Source: Modestobacter caceresii (GTDB taxonomy: Bacteria; Actinomycetota; Actinomycetes; Mycobacteriales; Geodermatophilaceae). From it: 64,000 nucleotides of DNA. Shown here one piece after another: positions 25,787 to 34,049 of the stretch; the stretch's first letter is position 1; each line of letters starts with the position of its first letter. A program made the translations under genes and the position numbers. Location: NCBI RefSeq assembly GCF_000761485.1, contig NZ_JPMX01000042.1:1-64000 (forward strand), given 5' to 3'. The notes under the pieces were generated by a model. That model saw only the letters and a program-made list of their open reading frames with translations, was not told the origin of the DNA and ran no database searches.

Positions 25787-26990
25787 TCTCCTCCGTCGGC
25801 TCGGCGGCGTCGCGCTCCTCGTCGTCGCCCTGGCGCTGCCCCTGGTGCTCGACGACTTCTGGCTGCAGACCGGGCTGTTCGTGATGGCCGCGGCCATCGG
25901 GGCGGTCGGGCTCACCCTGCTGGTCGGCGTCGCCGGGCAGCTGTCGCTGGGGCACGCGGCCTTCGCCGCGATCGGCGCCTACGTGTACGCGTGGTCCACC
26001 GGTGAGACCACGACGTCGGTCACCGGCGGGGGTCTGCCCCCGGTGCTGGGGCTGGCGCTGGCCGCGCTCGTCGCTGCGGGCGTGGGCGCCGCCTTCTCAC
26101 CCGTCGCCGGCCGGCTGCGGGGCATCTACCTGGGCCTGGCCACCCTGGGGCTCGTCTTCGTCGTCCGGCACCTGCTGCTCAACCTCACCGACTGGACCGG
26201 CGGGTTCACCGGCCGGTCGGTCGAGTCCTTCGCGCTCGGCGGGTTCAGCTTCAGCAACCGCGACCCCGACTACCTCGCCGTCGGCGGCGTGGAGTTCGAG
26301 GGGCTGCACCGGCTCTGGTACCTCTTCCTCCTGCTCGCGGTGGTGGCCTGCTGGCTGGCCGGGAACCTGCGGGCGAGCCGCACCGGCCGGGCCTGGGCCA
26401 ACGTCCGTGACTCCGAGACGGCGGCAGCCGCCATGGGCATCGGGGTGGCCCGGGCGAAGGCGGCGGCCTTCGTCGTCTCCTCCGCCTACGCCGGGACCGC
26501 GGGCGCGATGCTGGCGCTCGCCTACGGGCGGGTCGCGCCGGACGTCTTCTCGCTGACCGCGTCGGTCGACTTCCTGGTGATGATCGTGTTGGGCGGGCTG
26601 GGCTCGGTGGCCGGAGCGGTCGTCGGCGCGCTCTTCGTGACCGCGCTGCCGCTCGTGCTGGCCGAGTACAGCTCGGCGCTGCCCTTCCTCGCCGCCCCCG
26701 GTTCGGGCGGCCTGGACCCCTCGACGGCCTCCCGGATCGTCTACGGGCTGGCGATCATCGCCGTCCTGGTCCTCCTCCGCGGCGGCCTCGCCGGCGCCGG
26801 TCGTCGACTCCGGCACCGGCTCGGGGGCGGCGGTCCCTCCGGCGACGCCGGCACCACCGACCCGGACACGCCCGGTCCCGGACCCACCGGCCGCACCGCC
26901 CCAGCCTCCGGCACCACCGACCCCAGCACCCCAGACGGCAGCCACCCGGCCGCGGTCACCCACCCCCGGTCGAAGGAGACCACCCGATGA
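25779..26990 (+). CDS. Liv-type ABC transporter permease (LivM family) with a low-complexity tail
   Basis: This 403-residue permease has about nine to ten helices. It carries LivM features such as GVAGQLSLGHAAFAAIGAY and the coupling motif ARAKAAAFVVSSAYAGTAGA in its second half. The last ~60 residues are a Pro/Thr/Gly-rich tail with repeated GTTDP units and no predicted fold. The tail is unusual for LivM and faces the cytoplasm if topology is standard. The stop overlaps the next ATG by four bases. Confidence 0.9.
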   Translation: MSDLLRRLGGVALLVVALALPLVLDDFWLQTGLFVMAAAIGAVGLTLLVGVAGQLSLGHAAFAAIGAYVYAWSTGETTTSVTGGGLPPVLGLALAALVAAGVGAAFSPVAGRLRGIYLGLATLGLVFVVRHLLLNLTDWTGGFTGRSVESFALGGFSFSNRDPDYLAVGGVEFEGLHRLWYLFLLLAVVACWLAGNLRASRTGRAWANVRDSETAAAAMGIGVARAKAAAFVVSSAYAGTAGAMLALAYGRVAPDVFSLTASVDFLVMIVLGGLGSVAGAVVGALFVTALPLVLAEYSSALPFLAAPGSGGLDPSTASRIVYGLAIIAVLVLLRGGLAGAGRRLRHRLGGGGPSGDAGTTDPDTPGPGPTGRTAPASGTTDPSTPDGSHPAAVTHPRSKETTR

Positions 26991-28252
26991 AGCACCTGCC
27001 CCGCACCTGTGCGCTGACCGCCGCGGCCGTCACGATGCTCTCGCTGGCCGCCTGCAGCACCACGGACCCGAACGCGTCGGGCGAGGGCGGCGGTGGGGAG
27101 GGTGACGTGACCACCGGCAGCGGGGTCACCGACTCCGAGATCACCGTCGGCATGCTCACCGACCTGTCGGGGCCGTTCGCCGCCGGCGCCGCGGTGCAGG
27201 TCACCCAGACCAACGCCTACTGGGACCAGGTCAACGCCGACGGCGGGGTCTGCGACCGGGACGTCGTGGTCGACGTGCAGGACCACGGCTACGACCCGCA
27301 GCGCGCGGTCACCCTCTACCGGAGCATGGCGCCGGACGTCATCGCCCTGCAGCAGGTCCTCGGCGGCCCGACCAGCGCGGCCGTGCTGCCGCTCGCCGAG
27401 CAGGACGACGTCTACGTCGGCGGCGTCGGGTGGACCGGCTCCGCGCTGCAGTACGAGAACAACCAGCTCCCCGGCGCCAGCTACGCGATCGAGGCCGCCA
27501 ACGCCGTCGACTACCTGGTCGACGAGCTCGGCGTGCCCGAGGGCGGCCGCATCGGTGTCGTCTACTTCGCCGGGGACTACGGCGGCGACGCCCTGGCGGG
27601 GGCCGAGCACGCCGCCGAGGAGCGGGGCGTGGAGATCGTCGCCCAGGAGATCACCTCGCAGACCACCGACCTGTCCGCGCAGGCCTCGGCGCTGGTCCAG
27701 GCCGACGTGGCCGGCGTCGTGCTCGCCGCCGCGCCCACCCAGCTCGCCTCGCTGGCCGGGGTGCTGGCCACCCAGGGGGCCGACGTCCCGATCGTCGGGA
27801 TGAACCCGACGTTCAACCCCTCGCTGCTGGGCAGCCCGGTCGCGGACGCGCTTGTGGCCAACGCCTACAGCATCACCAGCGTGGCGCCGTACGCCTCGGA
27901 CGCCCCGGGCGTCCAGGCCGCCAACGAGCTCTACGCCTCCGTCGCCCCCGACGGTGACGTGGGCTGGGAGGTCCCGCTGGCCTACGTCCAGGGTGAGCTG
28001 CTCCGGCAGGCGCTCGAGGGAGCCTGCGAGGCCGGGGAGCTGACCCCGGAGGGCGTCGTCGCCGCACTGCAGGAGAGCTCGTCGGTGGACACCGACGGTC
28101 TGCTGCCCGACGGGCTGGACTACTCCCAGCCCGGGCAGTCGCCCACCACCACCGTCTACGTCTCCAAGGTGGGCGCCGCCGCCGAGGCCGGACTGGCGCT
28201 GCTGGAGGAGTTCAGCGGCCCCAGCGCGGAGTCCTTCTCCTACGGGGGCTGA
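26987..28252 (+). CDS. Liv-type substrate-binding lipoprotein
   Basis: This 421-residue lipoprotein captures the substrate outside the cell and delivers it to the permeases. A lipoprotein signal (MLSLAACSTT, lipid-attached Cys near residue 22) precedes a Gly/Glu-rich linker and a periplasmic-binding-protein fold of the Leu/Ile/Val family (ITVGMLTDLSGPFAAGA, GVVYFAGDYGGDAL). It is coupled to the permease gene by a four-base overlap, and the second acyl-CoA ligase starts three bases after its stop. Related proteins bind aromatic acids such as hydroxycinnamates or benzoates. Confidence 0.92.
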   Translation: MKHLPRTCALTAAAVTMLSLAACSTTDPNASGEGGGGEGDVTTGSGVTDSEITVGMLTDLSGPFAAGAAVQVTQTNAYWDQVNADGGVCDRDVVVDVQDHGYDPQRAVTLYRSMAPDVIALQQVLGGPTSAAVLPLAEQDDVYVGGVGWTGSALQYENNQLPGASYAIEAANAVDYLVDELGVPEGGRIGVVYFAGDYGGDALAGAEHAAEERGVEIVAQEITSQTTDLSAQASALVQADVAGVVLAAAPTQLASLAGVLATQGADVPIVGMNPTFNPSLLGSPVADALVANAYSITSVAPYASDAPGVQAANELYASVAPDGDVGWEVPLAYVQGELLRQALEGACEAGELTPEGVVAALQESSSVDTDGLLPDGLDYSQPGQSPTTTVYVSKVGAAAEAGLALLEEFSGPSAESFSYGG

Positions 28253-28255
28253 GCG

Positions 28256-29815
28256 GTGCCGGCGCTGGCGGTGAGCGAGCTGCGGTCGCCGGGCGTCGGC
28301 CTGGTGGAGGGCGTCCTCGGCGACGTCCTCCACCGGGCGGTCCGGGAGGGCCCCGAGGACCTGCTGCTGAGCACCCCGGCCACCGGGGGGACCTGGACGG
28401 CGGCACAGCTGCTGGCCGACGCCCGGGTGGTGGCCGCCGGGCTGCTGCGCGACCGGGCGCCCGGTGCCCGGATCGCCACCTGCCTGGGCAACGGGCCGGC
28501 GCCGGTGCTGCTGCAACTGGGCGTCGCCCTGGCCGGGATGACCCTCGTGCCGATCAACCCCCGGTCTCGGCCGGCCGAGCTGGAACACGCCCTGCGGCTC
28601 TCCGGCGCGGCCTGCGTCTTCGCCGCCGAGGACGTCGCCGGCAACCCGGTGGCCGACCTCTGCGCGGCCGTCGCCGGCGTCGAGGTCGTCCGGGTCGGCG
28701 CCGACTGGCGGGCCGCCCTGCCGGAGGCCGTGCCGGGGGAGCTGCCGGTCGTCGACCCCGAGAGCCTCGCCCAGGTGCAGTTCACCTCCGGCACCACCGG
28801 CCGGGCCAAGGGGGTGCGGATCACCCACCGCGCCATGGTCGTCACCGGGCACGCCTTCGCCGAGCGGCTGGGGCCCACCGCCGGCCGGACCTGGTGCAAC
28901 CCGATGCCGCTGTTCCACACCGCGGGCAACGTGCTCGGGGTGGTCGGGGCGCTGTGGGCCCGGGCCGAGCACGTCGTCTTGCCGTTCGCGCCGGGACCGG
29001 TGCTGCAGGCGCTGGCCGACCGCCGGGTGACCATGCTGTCGGCCGCCCCCACCCTGCTGGACCTGCTGGCCGCCCAGGGCCCGCCCGGGCTGCCCGACCT
29101 GCGCGTGCTGTTCACCGGCGGGATGACGGTGACGCCGGCCTTCGTCGACCGGGTGGAGCAGGTCTTCGACGCGCGGCTGTCGATCACCTTCGGCATGACC
29201 GAGACCTGCGGGGCGGTGCTGCAGACCGCGCCGACCGACCCCGACCCGATGCGCCGGGAGACCGTCGGGGCGCCCCTGGCCGGCACCGACGTGCGGATCG
29301 CCGGCCCGGACGGCGACGCCGTGCCGCCCGGGACGCCGGGGGAGCTGTGGGTGCGCGGCGCGCGGATCACCCGCGGCTACCTGGACGACCCGCCCGCGAC
29401 GGCCGCGGCCATCGACGCCGACGGCTGGCTGCACACCGGCGACCTGGCCGCGATGGACGCCGGTGGTGCCTGCCGGGTCGTCGGCCGGCTCAAGGACATG
29501 ATCAAGACCGGTGGGGAGAACGTGTCCCCGGTCGAGGTCGAGGAGGTGCTGGCCGAGCACCCGGACGTCGCCCGGGCCGCCGTCGTCGGGGTGCCGGACG
29601 AGCGGTGGGGGGAGCTGGTGGTGGCGTTCGTCGTCCCGGCGGGCGGCCGCGACCCGCACCCGGACGAGCTGACCGCCCACTGCCGGGAGCGGCTGTCGCC
29701 GTTCAAGGTGCCGCGTTCGTGGCGGGTCGTGGACGAGCTGCCGATGACCGCCTCGGCCAAGGTGCAGCGCGCCGAGCTGCGCCGGATCGCCGCCGAGCCG
29801 TCGACGGTGCCGTGA
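28256..29815 (+). CDS. Second acyl-CoA ligase (AMP-forming)
   Basis: This 519-residue ANL-superfamily enzyme makes CoA thioesters through an acyl-adenylate. It contains VQFTSGTTGRAKGVR, ITFGMTETCGA, LHTGDLA and the hinge region RLKDMIKTGGENVSPVE. The catalytic Lys lies in MTASAKVQR; the usual Gly of the GK motif is Ala. The GTG start at 28256 lies three bases after the transport gene. It is only distantly related to the ligase at 18811, so the cluster can probably activate two kinds of acid. Confidence 0.88.
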   Translation: MPALAVSELRSPGVGLVEGVLGDVLHRAVREGPEDLLLSTPATGGTWTAAQLLADARVVAAGLLRDRAPGARIATCLGNGPAPVLLQLGVALAGMTLVPINPRSRPAELEHALRLSGAACVFAAEDVAGNPVADLCAAVAGVEVVRVGADWRAALPEAVPGELPVVDPESLAQVQFTSGTTGRAKGVRITHRAMVVTGHAFAERLGPTAGRTWCNPMPLFHTAGNVLGVVGALWARAEHVVLPFAPGPVLQALADRRVTMLSAAPTLLDLLAAQGPPGLPDLRVLFTGGMTVTPAFVDRVEQVFDARLSITFGMTETCGAVLQTAPTDPDPMRRETVGAPLAGTDVRIAGPDGDAVPPGTPGELWVRGARITRGYLDDPPATAAAIDADGWLHTGDLAAMDAGGACRVVGRLKDMIKTGGENVSPVEVEEVLAEHPDVARAAVVGVPDERWGELVVAFVVPAGGRDPHPDELTAHCRERLSPFKVPRSWRVVDELPMTASAKVQRAELRRIAAEPSTVP

Positions 29816-30582
29816 GGCCCGGGCTGCTGGCCGACCTGGCCGCCGAGGGCGCTGCGCTGGAGGAGCTGCTCGGCACGCTCGAGCCCGCGGACTGGGCCCG
29901 GCCCACCCCCGCGGCCGGGTGGACCGTCGCCCACCAGGTCGCCCACCTGGCCTGGACCGACGAGGTCGCCCTGCTGGCCGCCGCGGACCCCGCCGCGTTC
30001 GCCGTCCGGGCGGCCGCGGAGCCGGCCGACGCCGTGGTGGGCGGGGCCGAGGAGGGGGCGGCCGAGCCGCCCGCGGTGCTGCTGGCCCGGTGGCGGACCG
30101 GCCGGGGAGCCCTCGCCGAGGCCCTCGCGGCCGTGCCCGACGGCACCCGGCTGCCCTGGTTCGGCCCGCCGATGAGCGCGGCGTCGATGGCCACGGCGCG
30201 GCTGATGGAGACCTGGGCGCACGGCGTGGACGTCGGGGACGCCCTCGGCCGCCCGCCCCGCCCCTCCGCCCGGCTGGACCGCGTCGCCCACCTCGGCGCG
30301 CGCACCCGGGCGTTCGCCTTCGCCGCACACGGCCGCCCGGCGCCGACGGCCCCGATCCGGGTCGAGCTGACCCGTGCGGACGGCTCGCGCTGGACCGAGG
30401 GCCCGCCGGACGCCGGGCAGTCGGTCACCGGGCCACTGCTGGACTTCTGCCTGCGGGTGGTCCAGCGCCGGCCCCGGGCCGCCCTGTCCCTCGTCGCCGT
30501 CGGCCCGGACGCCGACGCGTGGCTCGACGTGGCACAGGCGTTCGCCGGCCCGCCCGGACGGGGCAGCGATGGGCTTCCGTGA
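29812..30582 (+). CDS. TIGR03084-like / maleylpyruvate isomerase-like metal-binding protein
   Basis: This 256-residue protein has the DinB/MDMPI fold. Histidines that would hold a metal occur in VAHQVAHLAWTDE and in METWAHGVDVGDAL. Actinobacterial members of this wider fold use mycothiol or similar thiols as cofactors, but this subfamily has no established reaction. It starts inside the stop codon of the ligase gene (GTGA overlap), so it is produced with the transporter and ligase, and probably assists the same pathway. Confidence 0.75.
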   Translation: MRPGLLADLAAEGAALEELLGTLEPADWARPTPAAGWTVAHQVAHLAWTDEVALLAAADPAAFAVRAAAEPADAVVGGAEEGAAEPPAVLLARWRTGRGALAEALAAVPDGTRLPWFGPPMSAASMATARLMETWAHGVDVGDALGRPPRPSARLDRVAHLGARTRAFAFAAHGRPAPTAPIRVELTRADGSRWTEGPPDAGQSVTGPLLDFCLRVVQRRPRAALSLVAVGPDADAWLDVAQAFAGPPGRGSDGLP

Positions 30583-30660
30583 GGCGGAAGGAGGGCTGTT
30601 CTCCGCCGTGACTGCCGTCACGCTGGAGGGGTCGAAGAGGACACCAGCGGGAGGAAGCCC

Positions 30661-31752
30661 ATGACGTCGATCGTCCGCAACCAGTGGTACGTGGCCGCCT
30701 ACGGCCGCGAGGTCGGCCGCGAGCTGTTCAGCCGCACGATCTGCGGGGAGTCGATCCTCTTCTGGCGGACCGAGGCCGGCGAGGTCACCGCGATGAGCGA
30801 CCGCTGCGTGCACCGCCGGTTCCCGCTCTCGCAGGAGCCCAGCCACCTGGTCGGCGACACCGTCGTCTGCGGTTACCACGGCTTCACCTACGGCGCCGAC
30901 GGCGGCTGCGTGGCCGTGCCCGGTCAGACCCGGGTGCCGCGCACCGCCCGGCTGAAGAGCTACCCGGTGGTGGAGCAGGACAGCTTCGTCTGGGTGTTCA
31001 TCGGCGACGCCGAGAAGGCGGAGGGCGCCGCGATCCCGCGGGCACCGTGGCTGGCCCAGGAGGGCTGGACGACGGTCAGCGGCATGGAGCCGCTCGCCGC
31101 GCGGGCCAGCCTGCTCGTGGACAACCTGATGGACCTCTCGCACGAGACCTACCTGCACGGCGGGTACATCGGGACGCCGGAGGTGGCGAACACCCCGATC
31201 ACCACCGAGGTCGACGACGCCGCCGGGGTCGTCTACGTCAGCCGGCACATGGCCGACGCGGAGTGCCCGCCGTTCTACGCGAAGAGCACCGGCATCACCG
31301 GCCGGATCACCCGCTGGCAGGACATCGAGTTCACCCCGCCCTGCCTGTACAAGCTGCACAGCCGGATCGCCCCGGTCGGGGTGCTGCCGAACGACGACGG
31401 CACCGACCCGGACGCCTTCCACGTCGAGGTCGTCTACGCGATCACCCCGGAGACGGAGTCCACCACGCACGACTTCTGGGCGGTCGCCCGCGACTTCGCC
31501 CTCGACGACGAGGGGGTCTCGGACTTCCTGCGGGAGAGCAACCGCACCGTCGTCCTGCAGGACGTCGTCGCCCTCGACGTGCTGGAGAAGGTGCTGACCG
31601 GCGAGCCGGACGGCTACCAGGAGCTCTCCATCAACATCGACACCGGTGGCCTGGCCGCCCGGCGGATCATCGCCCGGCTGGCGGCCGAGGGCGCCGGCGA
31701 GCAGGCACCGGCCACCCCGCCGGCCCGCACCCCCGCGGCGGCCACCCGGTGA
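30661..31752 (+). CDS. vanA: Rieske oxygenase, vanillate O-demethylase oxygenase-like (VanA)
   Basis: This 363-residue Rieske non-haem iron oxygenase probably removes the methyl group of vanillate or a similar methoxy-aromatic acid as formaldehyde. The Rieske cluster ligands are in DRCVHRRFPLS and VCGYHGF (Cys-X-His and Cys-X2-His). The mononuclear iron site is in DNLMDLSHETYLHGG. Length and sequence are typical of VanA. The ATG is preceded by GGGAGGAA. The matching VanB-like reductase follows at 32181 after one small gene and a hairpin. Exact substrate unproven. Confidence 0.85.
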   Translation: MTSIVRNQWYVAAYGREVGRELFSRTICGESILFWRTEAGEVTAMSDRCVHRRFPLSQEPSHLVGDTVVCGYHGFTYGADGGCVAVPGQTRVPRTARLKSYPVVEQDSFVWVFIGDAEKAEGAAIPRAPWLAQEGWTTVSGMEPLAARASLLVDNLMDLSHETYLHGGYIGTPEVANTPITTEVDDAAGVVYVSRHMADAECPPFYAKSTGITGRITRWQDIEFTPPCLYKLHSRIAPVGVLPNDDGTDPDAFHVEVVYAITPETESTTHDFWAVARDFALDDEGVSDFLRESNRTVVLQDVVALDVLEKVLTGEPDGYQELSINIDTGGLAARRIIARLAAEGAGEQAPATPPARTPAAATR

Positions 31753-32069
31753 CCGTCCCCGAGCCCCGGGACGGGTCGCGCACCGAGCCCGGGCTGACGC
31801 TGCCCGCGCCGCGACAGGTGCTCGAGGGCGAGCGGGTGCTGCGGGTCAACTGGCTGCCCGGCTCCGACCGGCTGCGCGGCCTGTGCCACTGCGGCGCCGA
31901 GGCCGAGGCGTCGGACCCGGTGGAGATGTGGGAGTGGCTGCTGGCCCATCCCGACCACCCGGCCGGTGGACCGGTCGAGCCCCCGGTGACAGGCCCGCTG
32001 CCGACCCCGCCCGCCCACCTGGTGACCGACCCGCTGGTGATCATCCGCAGGGTCCCGGTCCCCGCCTGA
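31749..32069 (+). CDS. Small hypothetical protein between oxygenase and reductase
   Basis: This 106-residue protein is not recognised. It overlaps the oxygenase stop by four bases (GTGA), so it is translated with it. It contains a short CHCG motif (residues about 45-48) followed by EAEASDPVEMWEWLLAHPDH and a hydrophobic, Pro-rich C-terminus. The Trp-rich helix and the two close Cys might bind a metal or a partner, but nothing establishes a function. Confidence 0.7.
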   Translation: MTVPEPRDGSRTEPGLTLPAPRQVLEGERVLRVNWLPGSDRLRGLCHCGAEAEASDPVEMWEWLLAHPDHPAGGPVEPPVTGPLPTPPAHLVTDPLVIIRRVPVPA

Positions 32070-32079
32070 GAAAGTCGAA

Positions 32080-32133
32080 GGACCCCGTCCTCCTCACCCC
32101 TCGCAAGCTCGGGGCGAGCCTCGGGACGGGGCC
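32080..32133. repeat. Intergenic palindromic element, copy 1 (54 bp)
   Basis: The element starts GGACCCCGTCC and ends GGACGGGGCC, which pair as a stem; the middle carries CTCGCAAGCTCG. It is 49/54 identical to the copy at 41206-41259. It lies 10 bases after the stop at 32069, between the oxygenase pair and the reductase, and probably weakens or ends transcription there. Confidence 0.8.
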
Positions 32134-32180
32134 GGGGCGGGATCTGGCGATGCGGGCGTGACCCCACGACGAGGAGAGCA

Positions 32181-33158
32181 GTGCACAGCACGCATGACGA
32201 GGTCGACCTGCGGCTGCAGGTGGCCCGGCGGACGACGGGCGCGGAGGGCGTCGTCGTCCTCGAGCTGCGCGACCCGACCGGCGCCGACCTGCCGGCCTGG
32301 TCGCCCGGTGCGCACATCGACCTGCTGCTGCCCGGCGGGCTGACCCGGCAGTACTCGCTGTGCGGCGACCCGCACGACCGGGCGGTCTGGCAGATCGGCG
32401 TGCTCCGCGAGCCGGCGGGGCGGGGCGGTTCGGCCCTCGTGCACGACCAGGTGCAGGACGGTACGGAGATCGACGTCCGGGGGCCGCGGAACCACTTCGA
32501 GCTGGTGCCCGCCCAGCGGTACGTGTTCCTCGCCGGCGGCATCGGCATCACCCCGATCCTGCCGATGGCGGCCGCCGCCGAGGAGGCCGGCGCCACCTGG
32601 GAGTTCCACTACGGCGGGCGCACCCGGACGTCGATGGCCTTCCTCGAGGCGCTGGAGGCGCTGGAGGCGAAGACCGGGCACGGTCTGCGGGTCACGCTGC
32701 ACCCGCAGGACGAGGTGGGGCTGATCGACCTCGACCGCATCCTGGGCACCCCGCAGCCGGACACGAAGGTGTACTGCTGCGGCCCCGAGCCGCTGCTGGC
32801 CGCGGTGGAGCAGCGGTGCGCCGACTGGCCGCCCGGGTCGCTGCACGTGGAACGATTCGCCCCGAAGGAGCAGGGCGAGCGGGTGCTCAGCGGGGACTTC
32901 GACGTCGAGCTGACGCTGTCGGGCACGACGCTGACCGTCCCGCCGGACAAGTCGATCCTGCAGGTGGTGGAGGAGGCGGGCATCCCGGTCCTCTCCTCGT
33001 GCCAGGAGGGGACGTGCGGCACGTGCGAGACCGGAGTGCTGGAGGGGACCGTCGACCACCGCGACTCGCTGCTGAGCCCGGAGGAGCAGGCGGCGAACGA
33101 CACGATGTTCATCTGCGTCTCCCGAGCCGCGTGTCCGAAGCTCGTCCTGGAGCTCTGA
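32181..33158 (+). CDS. vanB: PDR/VanB family ferredoxin-type oxidoreductase
   Basis: This 325-residue reductase transfers electrons from NAD(P)H through flavin and a plant-type [2Fe-2S] cluster to the Rieske oxygenase. The FMN-binding RQYSLCGDP motif is at about residues 56-64, the NAD-binding motif is FLAGGIGITPILPM, and the C-terminal ferredoxin domain has CQEGTCGTCETG plus a distal Cys in FICVSRAAC. GTG start with GAGGAG four bases upstream. It is the expected partner of the oxygenase at 30661. Confidence 0.9.
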   Translation: MHSTHDEVDLRLQVARRTTGAEGVVVLELRDPTGADLPAWSPGAHIDLLLPGGLTRQYSLCGDPHDRAVWQIGVLREPAGRGGSALVHDQVQDGTEIDVRGPRNHFELVPAQRYVFLAGGIGITPILPMAAAAEEAGATWEFHYGGRTRTSMAFLEALEALEAKTGHGLRVTLHPQDEVGLIDLDRILGTPQPDTKVYCCGPEPLLAAVEQRCADWPPGSLHVERFAPKEQGERVLSGDFDVELTLSGTTLTVPPDKSILQVVEEAGIPVLSSCQEGTCGTCETGVLEGTVDHRDSLLSPEEQAANDTMFICVSRAACPKLVLEL

Positions 33159-33172
33159 GCCCGGCCGGTCCG

Positions 33173-33925
33173 GTGGCCCGCCGGACGGCGGGCAGCAAGC
33201 TCTTGGCCGTCCTCGACGCGTTCACCCGGGACCGGCGCGCGCTGACCCTCTCCGAGATCGCCCGGGCCACCGACGTCCCGCTGTCCACCGCACACCGGCT
33301 GATCGGCGAGCTGTGCAGCTGGGGCGGGCTCGAGCGCGACCCCGACGGCCGGTACCGGGTCGGGTTGCGGCTGTGGGAACTGGGCGCGCTGGCGCCGCGC
33401 GGGCTGGGTTTGCGGGAGGCGGCGCTGCCGTTCATGGAGGACCTCTACGAGGTGACCCACGAGAACGTCCAGCTGGCGGTGCGGGACGGCGTCGAGGTGG
33501 TGTTCGTCGAGCGGTTCGCCGCCCGGGACGCGGTCGCGGTCTACACCGAGGTCGGCGGCCGGTTCGCGCTGCCGCCCACCGGGGTCGGGCTGGTGCTGCT
33601 CGCGCACGCACCGACCGCGGTGCAGGAGCAGGTGCTGGCCGCGCCGCTGCGCCGGTACACCGCGCAGACGATCACCGACCCGGTGCAGCTGCGCCGGGTG
33701 CTGGCCGAGGTCCGCCGCGCCGGGGTGGCGGTCAGCGACCGGCAGGTCACCGACGACGCGGTCTCGGTGGCCGCGCCGATCTCCGCCCGGGGCGAGGTGG
33801 TCGCGGCGCTGTCGATCGTGGTGCGGGGCAGCTCGGCCGCCGCCGTCCGGCCGATGGCGCCCGGCGTGCGGGCCGCCGCCCGGGCGATCAGCCGGACCCT
33901 GTCCGGAGGCCCTGACCAGGCCTGA
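33173..33925 (+). CDS. IclR family transcriptional regulator
   Basis: This 250-residue regulator has an N-terminal winged helix (LAVLDAFTRDRRALTLSEIA, then STAHRLIGELCSWGGLERD) and a C-terminal GAF-like effector domain. IclR proteins often control aromatic degradation genes, and this one follows the reductase by 14 bp. The GTG at 33173 is chosen; an upstream CTG at 33155 overlapping the reductase stop is a weaker choice. It probably regulates the van-type genes in response to their substrate. Confidence 0.88.
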   Translation: MARRTAGSKLLAVLDAFTRDRRALTLSEIARATDVPLSTAHRLIGELCSWGGLERDPDGRYRVGLRLWELGALAPRGLGLREAALPFMEDLYEVTHENVQLAVRDGVEVVFVERFAARDAVAVYTEVGGRFALPPTGVGLVLLAHAPTAVQEQVLAAPLRRYTAQTITDPVQLRRVLAEVRRAGVAVSDRQVTDDAVSVAAPISARGEVVAALSIVVRGSSAAAVRPMAPGVRAAARAISRTLSGGPDQA

Positions 33926-34049
33926 GGTATGGCGCGCTCCCGGACGTCGGCTGTTCGCCCGATGATCTCCTGGGTGTCACCCGCTGGTCTGTACCGGCGA
34001 CGCAGAGTTCCCGCGACAGATGCAGTGCGGACGATGCGGGAGCGCCTCG

